A stretch of 64,000 nt of DNA from Pontitalea aquivivens. GTDB taxonomy: Bacteria; Pseudomonadota; Alphaproteobacteria; Rhodobacterales; Rhodobacteraceae. Each line of letters opens with the position of its first letter. Positions within the stretch are counted from its first letter, which is position 1. Below the pieces are notes generated by a model, which was not told where the DNA came from, did not search any database, and saw only the letters and a list, made by a program, of their open reading frames with translations. The position numbers were made by a program, and so were the translations under genes. Below are positions 1 through 8,863 of this stretch, in pieces. The DNA lies in contig NZ_JBKFEY010000013.1 of the NCBI RefSeq assembly GCF_046507575.1, positions 1 to 64,000 of the forward strand, written 5' to 3'.

Positions 1-437
1 CGGGTATAGGTGACGACGACATTATCGGCACTTATACGCGGGTTGAAATCGCACATGCCCGAGGTTGACCCGGCAGTCGGACCACAAACGCCGTCACTGC
101 CGCTGATTAACCGCTTCATTCCCCCGTCAATGCAGGGCGTAAGCCCCGCCCCACAGCGCAGCGAAAAGCCGACGTCACCGACCGGAACCGGGTCGCCGGG
201 TTCCGGTTCGCCGCCATAAACGGTCATCTGGGCGAAATCCGGGTGGATCGGGTCCGACACCGCCAGAAGCCTTGCGCCCAGTTGCATCGCCTTGGCGGTC
301 TGGTTCCACTGAAAGATCACGAAGCCGAATTCGACAAAGGCCGCGATCATCAACAGCATGATCGGCAGGGTCAGCAGCGCCTCGGTCAGGCTGAGGCCAC
401 GTTCGTCCCGGCGAAACCGTCGCAGCACCCCTACCAT
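1..437 (-). CDS. TadE-like minor pilin / pilus assembly protein (3' end outside window)
   Basis: This reading frame is open to the window edge, so about 145 residues are visible and the C-terminus is missing. The ATG at 437 overlaps the stop of the upstream tadE-like gene by seven bases, which implies translational coupling. The N-terminus has a short basic segment (VLRRFRRDERG) followed by LSLTEALLTLPIMLL and a single hydrophobic helix, the usual TadE/TadF layout of a prepilin-like N-terminus. The later part has four cysteines in the visible stretch, likely for periplasmic disulfides. It resembles the preceding gene at the N-terminus, so the two look like tandem paralogues. TadE and TadF proteins are processed pseudopilins needed for Flp fibre assembly. 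The family call rests on N-terminal layout and context. Confidence 0.8.
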   Translation of the reverse strand, partial: MVGVLRRFRRDERGLSLTEALLTLPIMLLMIAAFVEFGFVIFQWNQTAKAMQLGARLLAVSDPIHPDFAQMTVYGGEPEPGDPVPVGDVGFSLRCGAGLTPCIDGGMKRLISGSDGVCGPTAGSTSGMCDFNPRISADNVVVTYT

Positions 438-931
438 CCGATGTACCTTTCGGTATGGGTGTAGGTGAAGGTGATCGGTTCAAGCCCCAACAGGCCGAAC
501 ATCGGCGAGGACGCATAGATCAGCCGCCCCGTCACAACCACAAGGTCATCGGGGCCGGGCGGGCTGGGGAAGGCATCCTGTGCGGGCGCGATCACCAGAT
601 CGGCATCGCGATACCAGTTCGGCACGCGCAAGGCGCCAGTGCCGGCGGGGTTGCCATAAAAGGCAATCTTGCGCGCGATGTCTGCGCTGCAGGTGGCGCT
701 GAACTGCCCCGTCACGGGCCGACACCGCGACCAATAGCGCGCGGCATCGCGCACCCCGGTCTGGACCAGCTGGCGTTGCCAGAAGATATTGCCGAATTCC
801 AGAACCCCGACCGTCAGGGCCGTCACCACCGGCACCGCGATCAATGTTTCGACCAGCACCGAGCCGTCGCGATCAGACGCGAACCCCCGCAGCATATGTC
901 GAAACCGTCGCAGCACTGCGCACAACCCCAA
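431..931 (-). CDS. TadE-like minor pilin / pilus assembly protein
   Basis: The protein has about 166 residues with a basic N-terminus, the stretch DGSVLVETLIAVPVV and one hydrophobic helix, then a polar periplasmic domain. This is the TadE pseudopilin architecture (Pfam TadE-like). It lies in a tad/cpa operon with pilin, secretin and CpaB. The start is uncertain: the longest frame begins at TTG 931, a GTG lies at 916, and an ATG at 895 leaves only a short basic tail before the helix. No strong ribosome binding site separates these choices. Its stop overlaps the start of the next tadE-like gene by seven bases. Confidence 0.82.
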   Translation of the reverse strand: MGLCAVLRRFRHMLRGFASDRDGSVLVETLIAVPVVTALTVGVLEFGNIFWQRQLVQTGVRDAARYWSRCRPVTGQFSATCSADIARKIAFYGNPAGTGALRVPNWYRDADLVIAPAQDAFPSPPGPDDLVVVTGRLIYASSPMFGLLGLEPITFTYTHTERYIGW

Positions 932-1014
932 TGTGGCGGGACCGCGCCCGCCGGTTACAGTTCAGATCCGCCATAGCGACCCACCAGACCAACCCGACGG
1001 ACCCATGCCCGGCC

Positions 1015-1206
1015 TTACCCGCCAAGCTTCGGGTTCGATGCCTGTGGCGGGAACGGGTTGATCGTGTGGATCGCCGTGTTCCCTTCGGGCGCATCGCCCA
1101 CCCCAAGCGTGATTGAATCGCGCCGCGTCATGTAATCGGCACAGCCCGACAGCGCCGCCAGCGACAGGGCCAGCACAAGGCCCTTATTTCTTGACAATAA
1201 GCGCAT
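1015..1206 (-). CDS. Small tad-locus lipoprotein
   Basis: This 63-residue protein has a lipoprotein signal with lipobox LSGC at about residues 19-22, followed by a short polar tail. I recognise no domain. Its start lies inside the 3' end of the secretin gene (23-base overlap), so it is almost certainly translated together with it. By position it could be a short counterpart of the CpaD or pilotin-type lipoproteins that help outer-membrane secretins insert, but that is inference from location. The 84 bases between its stop and the next gene hold nothing recognisable. Confidence 0.65.
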   Translation of the reverse strand: MRLLSRNKGLVLALSLAALSGCADYMTRRDSITLGVGDAPEGNTAIHTINPFPPQASNPKLGG

Positions 1207-2617
1207 CGTCGAACTCCAGATCGATCATGTGGCCAAAGGGGCCGATGACACCGTTACCCTCTTCAAAGGCCCGGATCATGTTCTTGTTCACCTCAAGCAT
1301 GCCCAGCAGGAACAGCTCGACGTCATTGGACGACCGCGTATTGTCCAACGGCGAGGACAGCGGCTGGTTCGGCGTTCCCGGCTGCACCAGACGCGGCGTG
1401 ACCAGGATCACCAGATCGGTTTCATTCTTCTGGAAGGCGGTGGACCGGAACAGCGTGCCCAGCACCGGGATCTGGCCGATCCAGGGCACCTGGCGCACGT
1501 TGCGTTCGTTATCCACCTGCAGCAGCCCCGCGATTGCAAAGCTTTGCCCATCACGCAGGCTGACCGTCGTATCGGCCTTGCGCGAGATGAAGGCCGGCTG
1601 ACCATTCACCGAAACCGAGGTGTCGATATCGCTGACCTCGGGGCGGATCCGCAGGCTGATCAGCGAATCGTCCAGGATCTGCGGGCGGAAGTTCAGCCGC
1701 ACCCCATATTCGCGGTAATCCGTTTCGGTGGCGATCGCGCCATTCTCGGCAGTGACCGCCGTGGTGATCGGAACCTCGCCGCCCACCACGAAATTCGCCT
1801 CGATTCCGTTCGAGGTCACCAGCGTCGGGTTCGCCAGCCGCCGCGCCAGACCCTTGTCTTCCAGCGTGTTGATGATGACGTCGATTTCCATCCCGGCGAC
1901 TTCCAGCAGGTTGCCGATGAAGTTGCCAAAGGGCACCGCATTCTGCCCGGCATTGCCGCTGGTCTGGCCACGGATCACGCCGTTTTCGCTGGCGATCAGG
2001 TTCACGCCCAGCATGCGCCCGGCATTGCGGCTGACCTCCAGGATACGCACATCCAGCTGCACCTGCTGCGGATCGGTGACGCGGATCGCATCGACCACCG
2101 GGTTTTCGGTATATTGCTGTGCGATTTCCAGGATCCGCTGCTTGTCGACATTGTCGCGCACCGACCCCGACAGCCGCACCCGGTTGTTCACATTGGTTAC
2201 CGTCACCGCCGCCGAGGGCACGGCACGGTCGATAGCACGCTGCAATTCGCCGAAATCGACCCGCACGCGCAGCACGATCACGCCCATCTGCCGCTTGTTG
2301 GCATCAAAGAAGGTGACATTGGTCGCGCCCGACTGGTTGCCCTCGACGTAAAAGGTCTTGTCGGTCAGCGGAAAGACCGCCGCCACATCGGGATTGCCCA
2401 CCAGAATATCGGTAAAGGACTTGTCGGTTTCCACGGTCAGGGTGAAGCCCGGGCTAAGAACGATCGGCTCGCGCTGGCCGCCCTCGCCCAGCACGACAAA
2501 GCGATCCTGCGCCGCGGCCTTGCCCGCCGGCAGAACCGCCATCCCCAGCGCCAGAAGCATCAGGCAGGCCACCCCCCTGATCCAGCCTGCGCCTGCCGCT
2601 TGCATCCGTTTCGCCAT
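1184..2617 (-). CDS. cpaC: Flp pilus secretin CpaC/RcpA
   Basis: The 477-residue protein has a signal peptide ending near AAAQD, an N-terminal pilus/secretin N-domain (about residues 45-120), a BON-like stretch (VRLSGSVRDNVDKQRILEIA) and a C-terminal secretin domain. The secretin signatures VGGEVPI, YGVRLNFRP and the VPWIGQIPVLGTLFRS gate segment are all visible. It forms the outer-membrane channel through which the Flp pilus emerges. It lies 28 bases downstream of cpaB on the same strand, and GGAGCAGGG precedes the ATG. Length is normal for CpaC, and no damage is seen. Confidence 0.95.
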   Translation of the reverse strand: MAKRMQAAGAGWIRGVACLMLLALGMAVLPAGKAAAQDRFVVLGEGGQREPIVLSPGFTLTVETDKSFTDILVGNPDVAAVFPLTDKTFYVEGNQSGATNVTFFDANKRQMGVIVLRVRVDFGELQRAIDRAVPSAAVTVTNVNNRVRLSGSVRDNVDKQRILEIAQQYTENPVVDAIRVTDPQQVQLDVRILEVSRNAGRMLGVNLIASENGVIRGQTSGNAGQNAVPFGNFIGNLLEVAGMEIDVIINTLEDKGLARRLANPTLVTSNGIEANFVVGGEVPITTAVTAENGAIATETDYREYGVRLNFRPQILDDSLISLRIRPEVSDIDTSVSVNGQPAFISRKADTTVSLRDGQSFAIAGLLQVDNERNVRQVPWIGQIPVLGTLFRSTAFQKNETDLVILVTPRLVQPGTPNQPLSSPLDNTRSSNDVELFLLGMLEVNKNMIRAFEEGNGVIGPFGHMIDLEFDDALIVKK

Positions 2618-2644
2618 CTGCCCTGCTCCGATCCCGTTTGCTTG

Positions 2645-3676
2645 TCAGTTGCCGGCGTTCGCCTTGACCTTGTATTCCACCCGCTGCCCCGCATGCAGCA
2701 CACCGATCGTCGAATAGGCGGGCGGCGGCGGCGTCACCGGCACCTCGACCACGCGTTCCACGATCACGGGGTCCGGCGCGGGCCCGTCTTCGCCGCGCGC
2801 CTGGATGTTCTGTTCCACGGTCGCCAGACGGTCCGTCACCTCGGTGCCCACCTGGCGCAACATGTCCTGCAGCGTGGCGATCTGCGCCTCCAGCTGCGAC
2901 TGTTCCACCTGGGCGGCCATGCTGCGGGCCAGCTCGGGCTCGCCCAGATCGATCGCGGTCACCCGTTCGGGCATCTCGATTTCCGTCGAGACCGCATTGC
3001 GCAGCGCCAGCGACAGCGTGCCCACCGATGCCGCCAGCGTCAGTTTTTGCGCCTCGGGGGTCGATACCTCGAACGTCACGGTGCGCACCACGCTGGGCTG
3101 ATCCTTGCGGTCATCGGCGATCTGGTCGATGGCCAGCACCTTCACACCCTGCAACAGCACATCGACAAAGGCCTCGCCGTCATTGCCACCGCTGCGCGTC
3201 AGCAGCACATCCACCCGGTCGCCGGGCAGCACAAAGCCCGCCACGCCCAGCACATCGTTCACCCGGATCGACACCGCCTTCATCCCCGGCGTCAGCGCCG
3301 TGGACAGCTTTGCCCGCTGCCCGGGGTTGGTGACCTTGGACGTCAGGACCGGCTCGCCCTCTTCCATCGATTCCAGAACGAAACGGGCGTTGTCATCGCC
3401 GGTGCCGACCAGCGGCGGAATCGCCGTGAACGCCCCCGGCGGCTTGCGGTCGGCGGGCCAGACGATCGTGTCAAGTTTATCCGGCGTCAGCCGTTCGCCA
3501 AAGCGCAGCGGCTTGGCGGCAACCACGATCACATCCTTCGGCGCCTCATCGCCCGATTGAACGGCCTCGGCAAAGATCCGTTCGCGCTGTTCGGTCAACC
3601 AGTCGCGCGCGACGAACACGGCGACAAGACCCAGGATGATCGCGATGATCAGGCTGATGACGGTGGTTCCGCGCAT
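2645..3676 (-). CDS. cpaB: Flp pilus assembly protein CpaB/RcpC
   Basis: The protein has 343 residues from the ATG at 3676. A longer frame exists upstream, but this start places the single transmembrane helix (TTVISLIIAIILGLVAVF) right at the N-terminus, as in CpaB. A SAF domain follows (KDVIVVAAKPLRFGERLTP, about residues 50-115), then the RcpC-type domain with LPGDRVDVLLTRSG. CpaB is an inner-membrane-anchored periplasmic protein that works with the secretin. The gene follows the pilin after a strong stem-loop and precedes cpaC by 28 bases. Confidence 0.93.
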   Translation of the reverse strand: MRGTTVISLIIAIILGLVAVFVARDWLTEQRERIFAEAVQSGDEAPKDVIVVAAKPLRFGERLTPDKLDTIVWPADRKPPGAFTAIPPLVGTGDDNARFVLESMEEGEPVLTSKVTNPGQRAKLSTALTPGMKAVSIRVNDVLGVAGFVLPGDRVDVLLTRSGGNDGEAFVDVLLQGVKVLAIDQIADDRKDQPSVVRTVTFEVSTPEAQKLTLAASVGTLSLALRNAVSTEIEMPERVTAIDLGEPELARSMAAQVEQSQLEAQIATLQDMLRQVGTEVTDRLATVEQNIQARGEDGPAPDPVIVERVVEVPVTPPPPAYSTIGVLHAGQRVEYKVKANAGN

Positions 3677-3826
3677 GTATCCGGTATCCTGCTTGCCCCT
3701 GTGTCGCCCGATTTCAGCGGCACCGGCGCGGCCCGCCGGGCCCTGCGCAAGCGCCCACCGCGGGCCACTTGTTCTCAAGTTGACGTTTCCTGCAAAAGGA
3801 TCGGAAATCAACCCTTTTGAGAGGGC

Positions 3827-3855
3827 TCCGCCCCCGGAAGGGACCCGGGGGCGGA
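3827..3855 (-). terminator. GC-rich stem-loop between flp pilin and cpaB
   Basis: Arms 3827-3837 and 3845-3855 form a perfect 11-bp inverted repeat with a 7-base loop. It lies 22 bases beyond the flp stop and 150 bases before the cpaB start. No long U-run follows on the minus strand, so it is more likely a partial terminator or mRNA-stabilising stem than a full stop. It would let the pilin be made in large excess over the assembly proteins. Confidence 0.6.
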
Positions 3856-3876
3856 AAGGGTGTCAGGTTTGCAACA

Positions 3877-4122
3877 TTAGGGGGTAACGACCCCATTGTT
3901 CGAAGCCGCAGTGTTTCCATCAGGATCGGTAACGTTTTCGCCAAGCCAACTTGCCCAGAGGCCCCAGCCACCGCCGAGGTTAGCACCAAACAGCAGAACC
4001 GCAGCAATCACGGCCGCAGTCAGCAGACCCAGCAGGATCAGATATTCCGTCAGCGCCAGACCGTCCTCGTCCTTCTTGAAATGGCGAAAATGCAGCGACG
4101 CGTATGAGATGAGTTTGATCAT
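3877..4122 (-). CDS. flp: Flp/Fap-family type IVb pilin
   Basis: The 81-residue prepilin has a short basic leader and the processing region DG/LALTEYLILLGLL. This gives a mature N-terminus with Glu and Tyr at positions 5 and 6, the Flp signature, followed by a hydrophobic helix. The C-terminal tail, rich in Gly, Trp and Asn, is longer than in the smallest Flp pilins. It is the likely major subunit of the Tad pilus, processed by the A24 peptidase encoded at 6212-6691. AAAGGAAACGAGG lies just before the ATG. A 373-base gap upstream suggests its own promoter, and a stem-loop follows the gene. Confidence 0.93.
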   Translation of the reverse strand: MIKLISYASLHFRHFKKDEDGLALTEYLILLGLLTAAVIAAVLLFGANLGGGWGLWASWLGENVTDPDGNTAASNNGVVTP

Positions 4123-4495
4123 GTCTATCCTCGTTTCCTTTAATTCATTCGGTCAATCGCCATCCGGCGCATTGCCGAACGCCCCCAAGCCGGAAGGTCA
4201 GATTGCGGCCATCCGAAAGACCACCGCCCGCCCTTTCGAGCTTTAATCAAATCCTAAGCAAAAAATCAGTTTGAGACCATGACGCAAATCAACCCCCGCC
4301 ACAATCGCCCGAATGTCACGGCAACTTTGTGGCATTTTCAGCAGAACTGTCCCCAAAACCGGAACACTGATCGCGCAATCACAATCATGGGTTGCATTTA
4401 AAAACTTTCACTCTCTGCATCTCAAAAGATCGGATTCAAGCAATGATTGTAAATCGATCCACAACTACAATCCTGGGGCAATTTTGATTCGCCCC
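4123..4495. other. Intergenic region upstream of flp
   Basis: This 373-base gap is visibly more AT-rich than its surroundings and holds no convincing reading frame. It should contain the flp promoter. The only motif I can point to is TTAA-N7-CTAA at 4243-4257, one mismatch from the alphaproteobacterial CtrA box TTAA-N7-TTAA. A 7-bp inverted repeat (4382-4388 and 4443-4449) is of unknown meaning. No good sigma-54 or sigma-70 elements were found by eye. Confidence 0.5.
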
Positions 4496-6088
4496 TTACC
4501 GCACCAGAACCGCCTCATCCCGGACAAAGGCATCCAGCGTCCCATTGCCGCCATTGCCGGTGATGTCGATGATCTCGACGTCGATGGTGCCATCACCCGT
4601 GCCCTGTTTCTGCATCGGGTTGACCATGAAGATGCTGGCAAAGGAATTGACCGGAAACTGCGTCACACCATTGCCGCCATGGGCAAGGCAATCGACGATC
4701 GCGGCAAACATCACGCGCGGGTCGTCCAGCGGATCCGTGGGCAGATCGGCGGGGTCGGGGTTACTGCATTGCGGGAAACCGCTTTCGCGCCGCCCATTGG
4801 CGCCAACTGGGACAGACCGATCAGCGATCATATCCTGTTCAATCTCATACCGATACACGTCATAGCGTGACGGCAGAACCTTGCCGTCGGAATGCATGAC
4901 GTTCTTGAAACTGCTCATCTCCTCACGCTCTTCGCGGGTCAGTTCGGGCCGTTCGGTGGTCAGCGGCGTGGCCTGTGCGTGGTTCTTTTCCCAGTATTCG
5001 GCAATCGGCCAGTCCCCGGACCCGATCGCAGCGCCCGGCACACCCTGGCCAGGGGGCGCCATGATCGAATTGTCCGGGAATGCCTTGAACGGCAGAAACG
5101 CCGGGTCAGAGGTCAGCGACGTGTTGCAATCGCTGTTCCCGAAATAGCCCTTTCGCACATTCGCCGCCGACCGAAATTCATCCTTCCGGCTGTTGAACGG
5201 CCCATCGTAAATGTCGAACCGCACGTTCAGGCCCTGTGAAATACTGACCGCCGCCCCGGGCTTGGTCGTCACGGTTGAATTGTCGTAGCAACTGGGGTTA
5301 TGCCCGCCGGCAAAGACATTGCGGATGGTATTGGCGCTGGCGCTGGAATCATCATTCGCACCGCGCACCTGAAGAAACCCGAAATTGCCGGGCTTGGCGG
5401 TGCTGTTACCCGGCGGGTGCAACTTGATCAGCCGCGCATGCAGATCGCCGCGCGCGAAGGCGCTTTGCAGGTCGGCCCCCTCGGGTTCTTTCTCGAACGG
5501 GTTGCAGATGAACAGCGGGGTCACATCGCAGGCCGCCGTACGATAGGTCGCCACAGCCGAGGCCCCCACAGGCACATCTTTCTCCTCGTTCGCAAGCCAG
5601 GGGACAAAGCTGACAAGCGCCCGGACAAAGAAGGAATGCAGGGGCCGGGATTCGGAATAGACATAGACATAGCGCGCATTCGCACCGCCGGTGTCATGGT
5701 TTTCCGGCGCGATGAACGTGTTCGGGTCAAGCGGGTCGTCGTCGCTGACGGGAATCGCGGTCAGGAATTCGACCCGGAAATCACCCCCCGTATCGGCCGA
5801 ATAGGCCAGATCAATGTGAACATCATCGCCGACGATGCCAAGAAAGCTGACCGAATTGGTGATCTCTTCCATCGCGGCCTTGGCGCGCACGATCGCATCA
5901 ACGCCGCCGTCAAGTTCACGCGCACCGGCAAGGGCCAGCGCATCCGCCGCGGCGGCGTGATCGGAATGGGCATTGTTCCCCCGACCGACATCGATGATCA
6001 GCAGCGCAAGCCCCATGAACGCCGGCAGCATGATCAATGTGAGCGCCAGCGCATAACCGCGTTCGTTCCTGAAAAAACGTCTCATCAT
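4496..6088 (-). CDS. TadG-like pilus assembly protein
   Basis: The protein has 530 residues from the ATG at 6088, chosen over an earlier in-frame codon because GGAG sits eight bases upstream and because it puts the basic segment RRFFRNERG directly before the hydrophobic helix. After the helix comes DVGRGNNAHSDHAAAADALALAG, split here as a helix end plus an amphipathic stretch typical of the TadE/G-like N-terminus. The long remainder is a periplasmic domain with several cysteines (CDVTPLFICNPF, CSNP). TadG is an envelope component of the Tad apparatus. It lies between the prepilin peptidase and flp. Confidence 0.85.
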   Translation of the reverse strand: MMRRFFRNERGYALALTLIMLPAFMGLALLIIDVGRGNNAHSDHAAAADALALAGARELDGGVDAIVRAKAAMEEITNSVSFLGIVGDDVHIDLAYSADTGGDFRVEFLTAIPVSDDDPLDPNTFIAPENHDTGGANARYVYVYSESRPLHSFFVRALVSFVPWLANEEKDVPVGASAVATYRTAACDVTPLFICNPFEKEPEGADLQSAFARGDLHARLIKLHPPGNSTAKPGNFGFLQVRGANDDSSASANTIRNVFAGGHNPSCYDNSTVTTKPGAAVSISQGLNVRFDIYDGPFNSRKDEFRSAANVRKGYFGNSDCNTSLTSDPAFLPFKAFPDNSIMAPPGQGVPGAAIGSGDWPIAEYWEKNHAQATPLTTERPELTREEREEMSSFKNVMHSDGKVLPSRYDVYRYEIEQDMIADRSVPVGANGRRESGFPQCSNPDPADLPTDPLDDPRVMFAAIVDCLAHGGNGVTQFPVNSFASIFMVNPMQKQGTGDGTIDVEIIDITGNGGNGTLDAFVRDEAVLVR

Positions 6089-6211
6089 CTTTCGGTCTCC
6101 GCGGTTTTGCCCGCCGCCCGCTGCGGAAAAGATCACCTGCCGTGCGGGCCACATGCCAGTTTGCTACCAAAAGTATGGGCTGATACCGCTTTGGCGCAAG
6201 GGGCCAACGCG

Positions 6212-6691
6212 TCACAGCCAGCGCGAAATGATGGCCCCCATCGCCGCCAGCGCCATCGGCACGCCATAGGGGATGCGCCGGCTGCGTGACAAGTCAGCCA
6301 CCCGCGCGGCCAGCCGCCCCGCAGGCAGCCAGCGCCCGCCTGTTCTTATCAGGATGAGCACCAGCAACGACACGGGCAGCAACAGCAGCGCAAAGACCGC
6401 AAGCCCCGGCCACCCGATCAGCACCCCAAGCGGCAGATACAGTTTCGCATCCCCCGCCCCCATCATCCCCAAGAGCCAGAACACGAAACCAAGCGCGAAC
6501 AGCAGCCCCCCCGCCGCAAGGTCCGGCACCAGCATGTCCCGGCTGCGCAGCGCCAGAACCGCGGCGGCAAGGACGATCATCCCCAGCACATGCAGGTTCC
6601 GTATCCGCAGCGTCCAGAAATCGATGATCGCCAGCGCCGCGAACCCGGCCAGCGCAAGCAGCATCAGACCATCGTGGACCAGCCCGGCCAT
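6212..6691 (-). CDS. cpaA: A24-family prepilin peptidase (CpaA/TadV)
   Basis: The 159-residue polytopic membrane protein has the two catalytic aspartates of aspartic prepilin peptidases: IIDFWTLRIRN near residue 24 and the GxGD motif GMMGAGDAK near residue 79. It lacks the N-terminal methylase domain of PilD, as expected for the short TadV/CpaA type. It should cleave the leader of the Flp prepilin and of the TadE-like pseudopilins. It lies 27 bases after tadD on the same strand. Confidence 0.93.
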   Translation of the reverse strand: MAGLVHDGLMLLALAGFAALAIIDFWTLRIRNLHVLGMIVLAAAVLALRSRDMLVPDLAAGGLLFALGFVFWLLGMMGAGDAKLYLPLGVLIGWPGLAVFALLLLPVSLLVLILIRTGGRWLPAGRLAARVADLSRSRRIPYGVPMALAAMGAIISRWL

Positions 6692-6718
6692 GCCCTGCGC
6701 CCACGCGCCCGCCGGGCG

Positions 6719-7243
6719 TCAGATCCCCTGCAGATCGCCACGGCTGCGGCGCTGATAGCCGGACGAATTGCGCAGCAGTTCCAGGTTGTTCGCTACCGTC
6801 TCGTTCGCGGGGTCCATCTCATAGGCGATCAGGAAATGCTTGCGCGCAAGCTGCAGGTTGCCGCGCAGCAGCTGCGAATAGCCATAGTTGTTGTGAAACT
6901 CGATCCGGTTGCCGATGATCGGCTGCAGCTTGCGATAGGCCACATCCGCCTGATCGAACCGGCGCAGACGGTCCAGCGAGGCAGCATAGATCAGCAGCGC
7001 CTGCGGATCGCTTGACGCCACCTCGACCGCGCGCTTCGAGGCCGTATGCGCCTTGCCGTAATGGCCGTTCTGGAACTGGGTCTTGGCGGTTACGATCAGC
7101 TGGTCATTCGGGTAATAATCCCCCCGCGACGCGGTGTCAGCCACGCTGGACCCCGGATCCCCGAAAGACGAGAAATCGCCCAAACCGCCTTCGGTGCAGC
7201 TTGCCAGCATCGACATCGCAAGGATCAGGCCCGTAACACGCAT
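6719..7243 (-). CDS. tadD: TadD-like TPR lipoprotein
   Basis: The protein has 174 residues from the ATG at 7243, preceded by GGTGGAAAG. The signal peptide ends in the lipobox LASC at about residues 12-15. Tetratricopeptide repeats follow (KAHTASKRAVEVASSDPQAL, DQADVAYRKLQPIIG, GNLQLARKHFLIAYEMDP). TadD lipoproteins are periplasmic pilotin-like factors for Tad secretion. This is the first gene of the visible tad block, next to a 262-base divergent intergenic region shared with the molybdenum-hydroxylase operon, which probably contains both promoters. Confidence 0.88.
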   Translation of the reverse strand: MRVTGLILAMSMLASCTEGGLGDFSSFGDPGSSVADTASRGDYYPNDQLIVTAKTQFQNGHYGKAHTASKRAVEVASSDPQALLIYAASLDRLRRFDQADVAYRKLQPIIGNRIEFHNNYGYSQLLRGNLQLARKHFLIAYEMDPANETVANNLELLRNSSGYQRRSRGDLQGI

Positions 7244-7505
7244 CTTTCCACCCTGATTATTGAAATCAAACTGTTGCGCGAAATAGCCCGGCTGTCCACA
7301 ATGCGGACTACGGATTTTCACATCTATTGCAGGAATGACACTCTCATTTCGATGTATTTCGTCAATTCTGCGGCACGTCGGGCCGCATGGCGCAAAGCCG
7401 GTGGCGGCGGGGCTGGCGTGATGTATCATGGGGCTGGGCACGGGCTTTCCCACACGAACGGCCCCGCCGGACGACGGGGCAACGGACCAGAACCAAGGGG
7501 GCGGA

Positions 7506-8387
7506 ATGCGCTATCACAGACCCGAAAGCTTTGAAGATGCGGTGGCGCTTGCCGCAGGTTCGGGCGGCACGACGCGGTTTCTGGCCGGCGGCACCGATGT
7601 GCTGGTGCAGCTGCGCGCGGGGCTTGTGACGCCGGACGATCTGATCGACCTCAAGCACATCCCCGGTGTGGGCGACATTGCCCGCACCCCCGATGGTGGC
7701 TGGCGCATCGGCATTGCGGTGTCGGGCGCGCAGATGGGCCGCCACGCCGGGCTGGCACACGACTGGCCCGGTGTGGTCGAGGGGATGCAGCTTGTCGGGT
7801 CCACCCAGGTGCAGGGCCGCGCGACGCCTGTAGGCAACCTGTGCAACGGCTCGCCCGCCGCGGATTCTGTGCCCGGTCTTGTGGCCGCAGGCGCGCGGGT
7901 GGACATTCTTGGCCCGGGCGGCGCACGCAGCCTGGCGGTGGAAGATGTTCCTACCGCCCCCGGCCACACCGCGCTGCGCCCCGGCGAAATCATCACTGCC
8001 ATCACCCTGCCCCGGCGGGGCACGCATACGGGCGATGCCTATCTGCGCTTTACCCCGCGCACCGAGATGGACATTGCCGTGGTGGGCGTGGCCGTGAACC
8101 TGCGCCTGGACGGCGGCCGGATCGCGGCCGCCCGCATCGCGCTTGGCGCGGTGGCGCCCACGGTGATCCGCGCCGATGCGGCCGCCGCGGCGCTCATCGG
8201 CACCCCGCTTGATGATCCTGCGCTGGCGGCGCTGGCGATCGCGGCCCGCGCGGCGGCGAACCCGATCAGCGACAAGCGCGGCACCGCCGATTTCCGCAAG
8301 GAAATAACCGGCGTTCTGGTGCGCCGGGCGGCACGCATCGCCTATGCGCGCGCACGGGCCCATACGCAACAGGGAGCGAAGGAATGA
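7506..8387 (+). CDS. FAD-binding subunit of a molybdenum hydroxylase (CoxM/XdhB-like)
   Basis: The protein has 293 residues from the ATG at 7506, preceded by AAGGGGGCGGA. A longer in-frame extension exists but lacks family sequence. The FAD-binding PCMH motif FLAGGTDVLVQLR and the second motif ATPVGNLCNGSPAAD are present, followed by the CO-dehydrogenase flavoprotein C-terminal domain. It passes electrons from the 2Fe-2S subunit to an acceptor. Its stop overlaps the next gene's start (ATGA). The substrate of the complex is not determined by sequence. Confidence 0.93.
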   Translation: MRYHRPESFEDAVALAAGSGGTTRFLAGGTDVLVQLRAGLVTPDDLIDLKHIPGVGDIARTPDGGWRIGIAVSGAQMGRHAGLAHDWPGVVEGMQLVGSTQVQGRATPVGNLCNGSPAADSVPGLVAAGARVDILGPGGARSLAVEDVPTAPGHTALRPGEIITAITLPRRGTHTGDAYLRFTPRTEMDIAVVGVAVNLRLDGGRIAAARIALGAVAPTVIRADAAAAALIGTPLDDPALAALAIAARAAANPISDKRGTADFRKEITGVLVRRAARIAYARARAHTQQGAKE

Positions 8388-8863
8388 CCAGGATCCATGT
8401 GACCGCCACCGTGAATGGCGACCCGGTCGAATTTCTGGCCGACCCGCGCGAAACCCTGCTGGATTGCCTGCGCGACCATCTGGGCATGACCGGCTCGAAA
8501 GAGGGCTGCGGCACAGGCGATTGCGGGGCCTGTTCGGTGCAGCTGGATGGCATTCTGGTTTGTTCATGCCTGGTACTGGGCGTCGAGGCCGAGGGCCGGT
8601 CCATCGACACGATCGAGGGCATGGCGGCGGGGGGCGATCTGCACCCGCTGCAGCGCAAGTTCATCGAACATGCCGCGCTGCAATGCGGGTTCTGCACGCC
8701 GGGCATTCTGGTCGCCGCCAGGGCGCTGCTGGATCAGAACCCGGACCCGACCGAACAAGAGGTCCGCTATTGGCTGGCCGGAAACCTGTGCCGCTGCACC
8801 GGTTATGACAAGATCATCCGCGCCGTGATGGATGCGGCCGCGGAACTGCGGGGGGCGGCGTGA
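8384..8863 (+). CDS. 2Fe-2S subunit of a molybdenum hydroxylase (CoxS/XdhC-like)
   Basis: The 159-residue protein has an N-terminal plant-type ferredoxin cluster motif (EGCGTGDCGACSV and a later Cys) at about residues 42-62, and a C-terminal four-helix 2Fe-2S domain with CGFCTPGIL and NLCRCTGYDKI. Both cluster sites are intact. It is the electron-transfer subunit between the Mo site and FAD. It overlaps its neighbours on both sides, so the three subunits are translationally coupled. Confidence 0.96.
   Translation: MTRIHVTATVNGDPVEFLADPRETLLDCLRDHLGMTGSKEGCGTGDCGACSVQLDGILVCSCLVLGVEAEGRSIDTIEGMAAGGDLHPLQRKFIEHAALQCGFCTPGILVAARALLDQNPDPTEQEVRYWLAGNLCRCTGYDKIIRAVMDAAAELRGAA

Noticed and set aside
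1229..3820. 863-residue plus-strand open frame
   Set aside because: It is antisense to cpaC and cpaB, rich in His/Gln/Arg/Asp as expected of a shadow of high-GC genes, and has no domain.
4123..4260. Sigma-54 promoter for flp
   Set aside because: GG and GC pairs are present but never at the required -24/-12 spacing.
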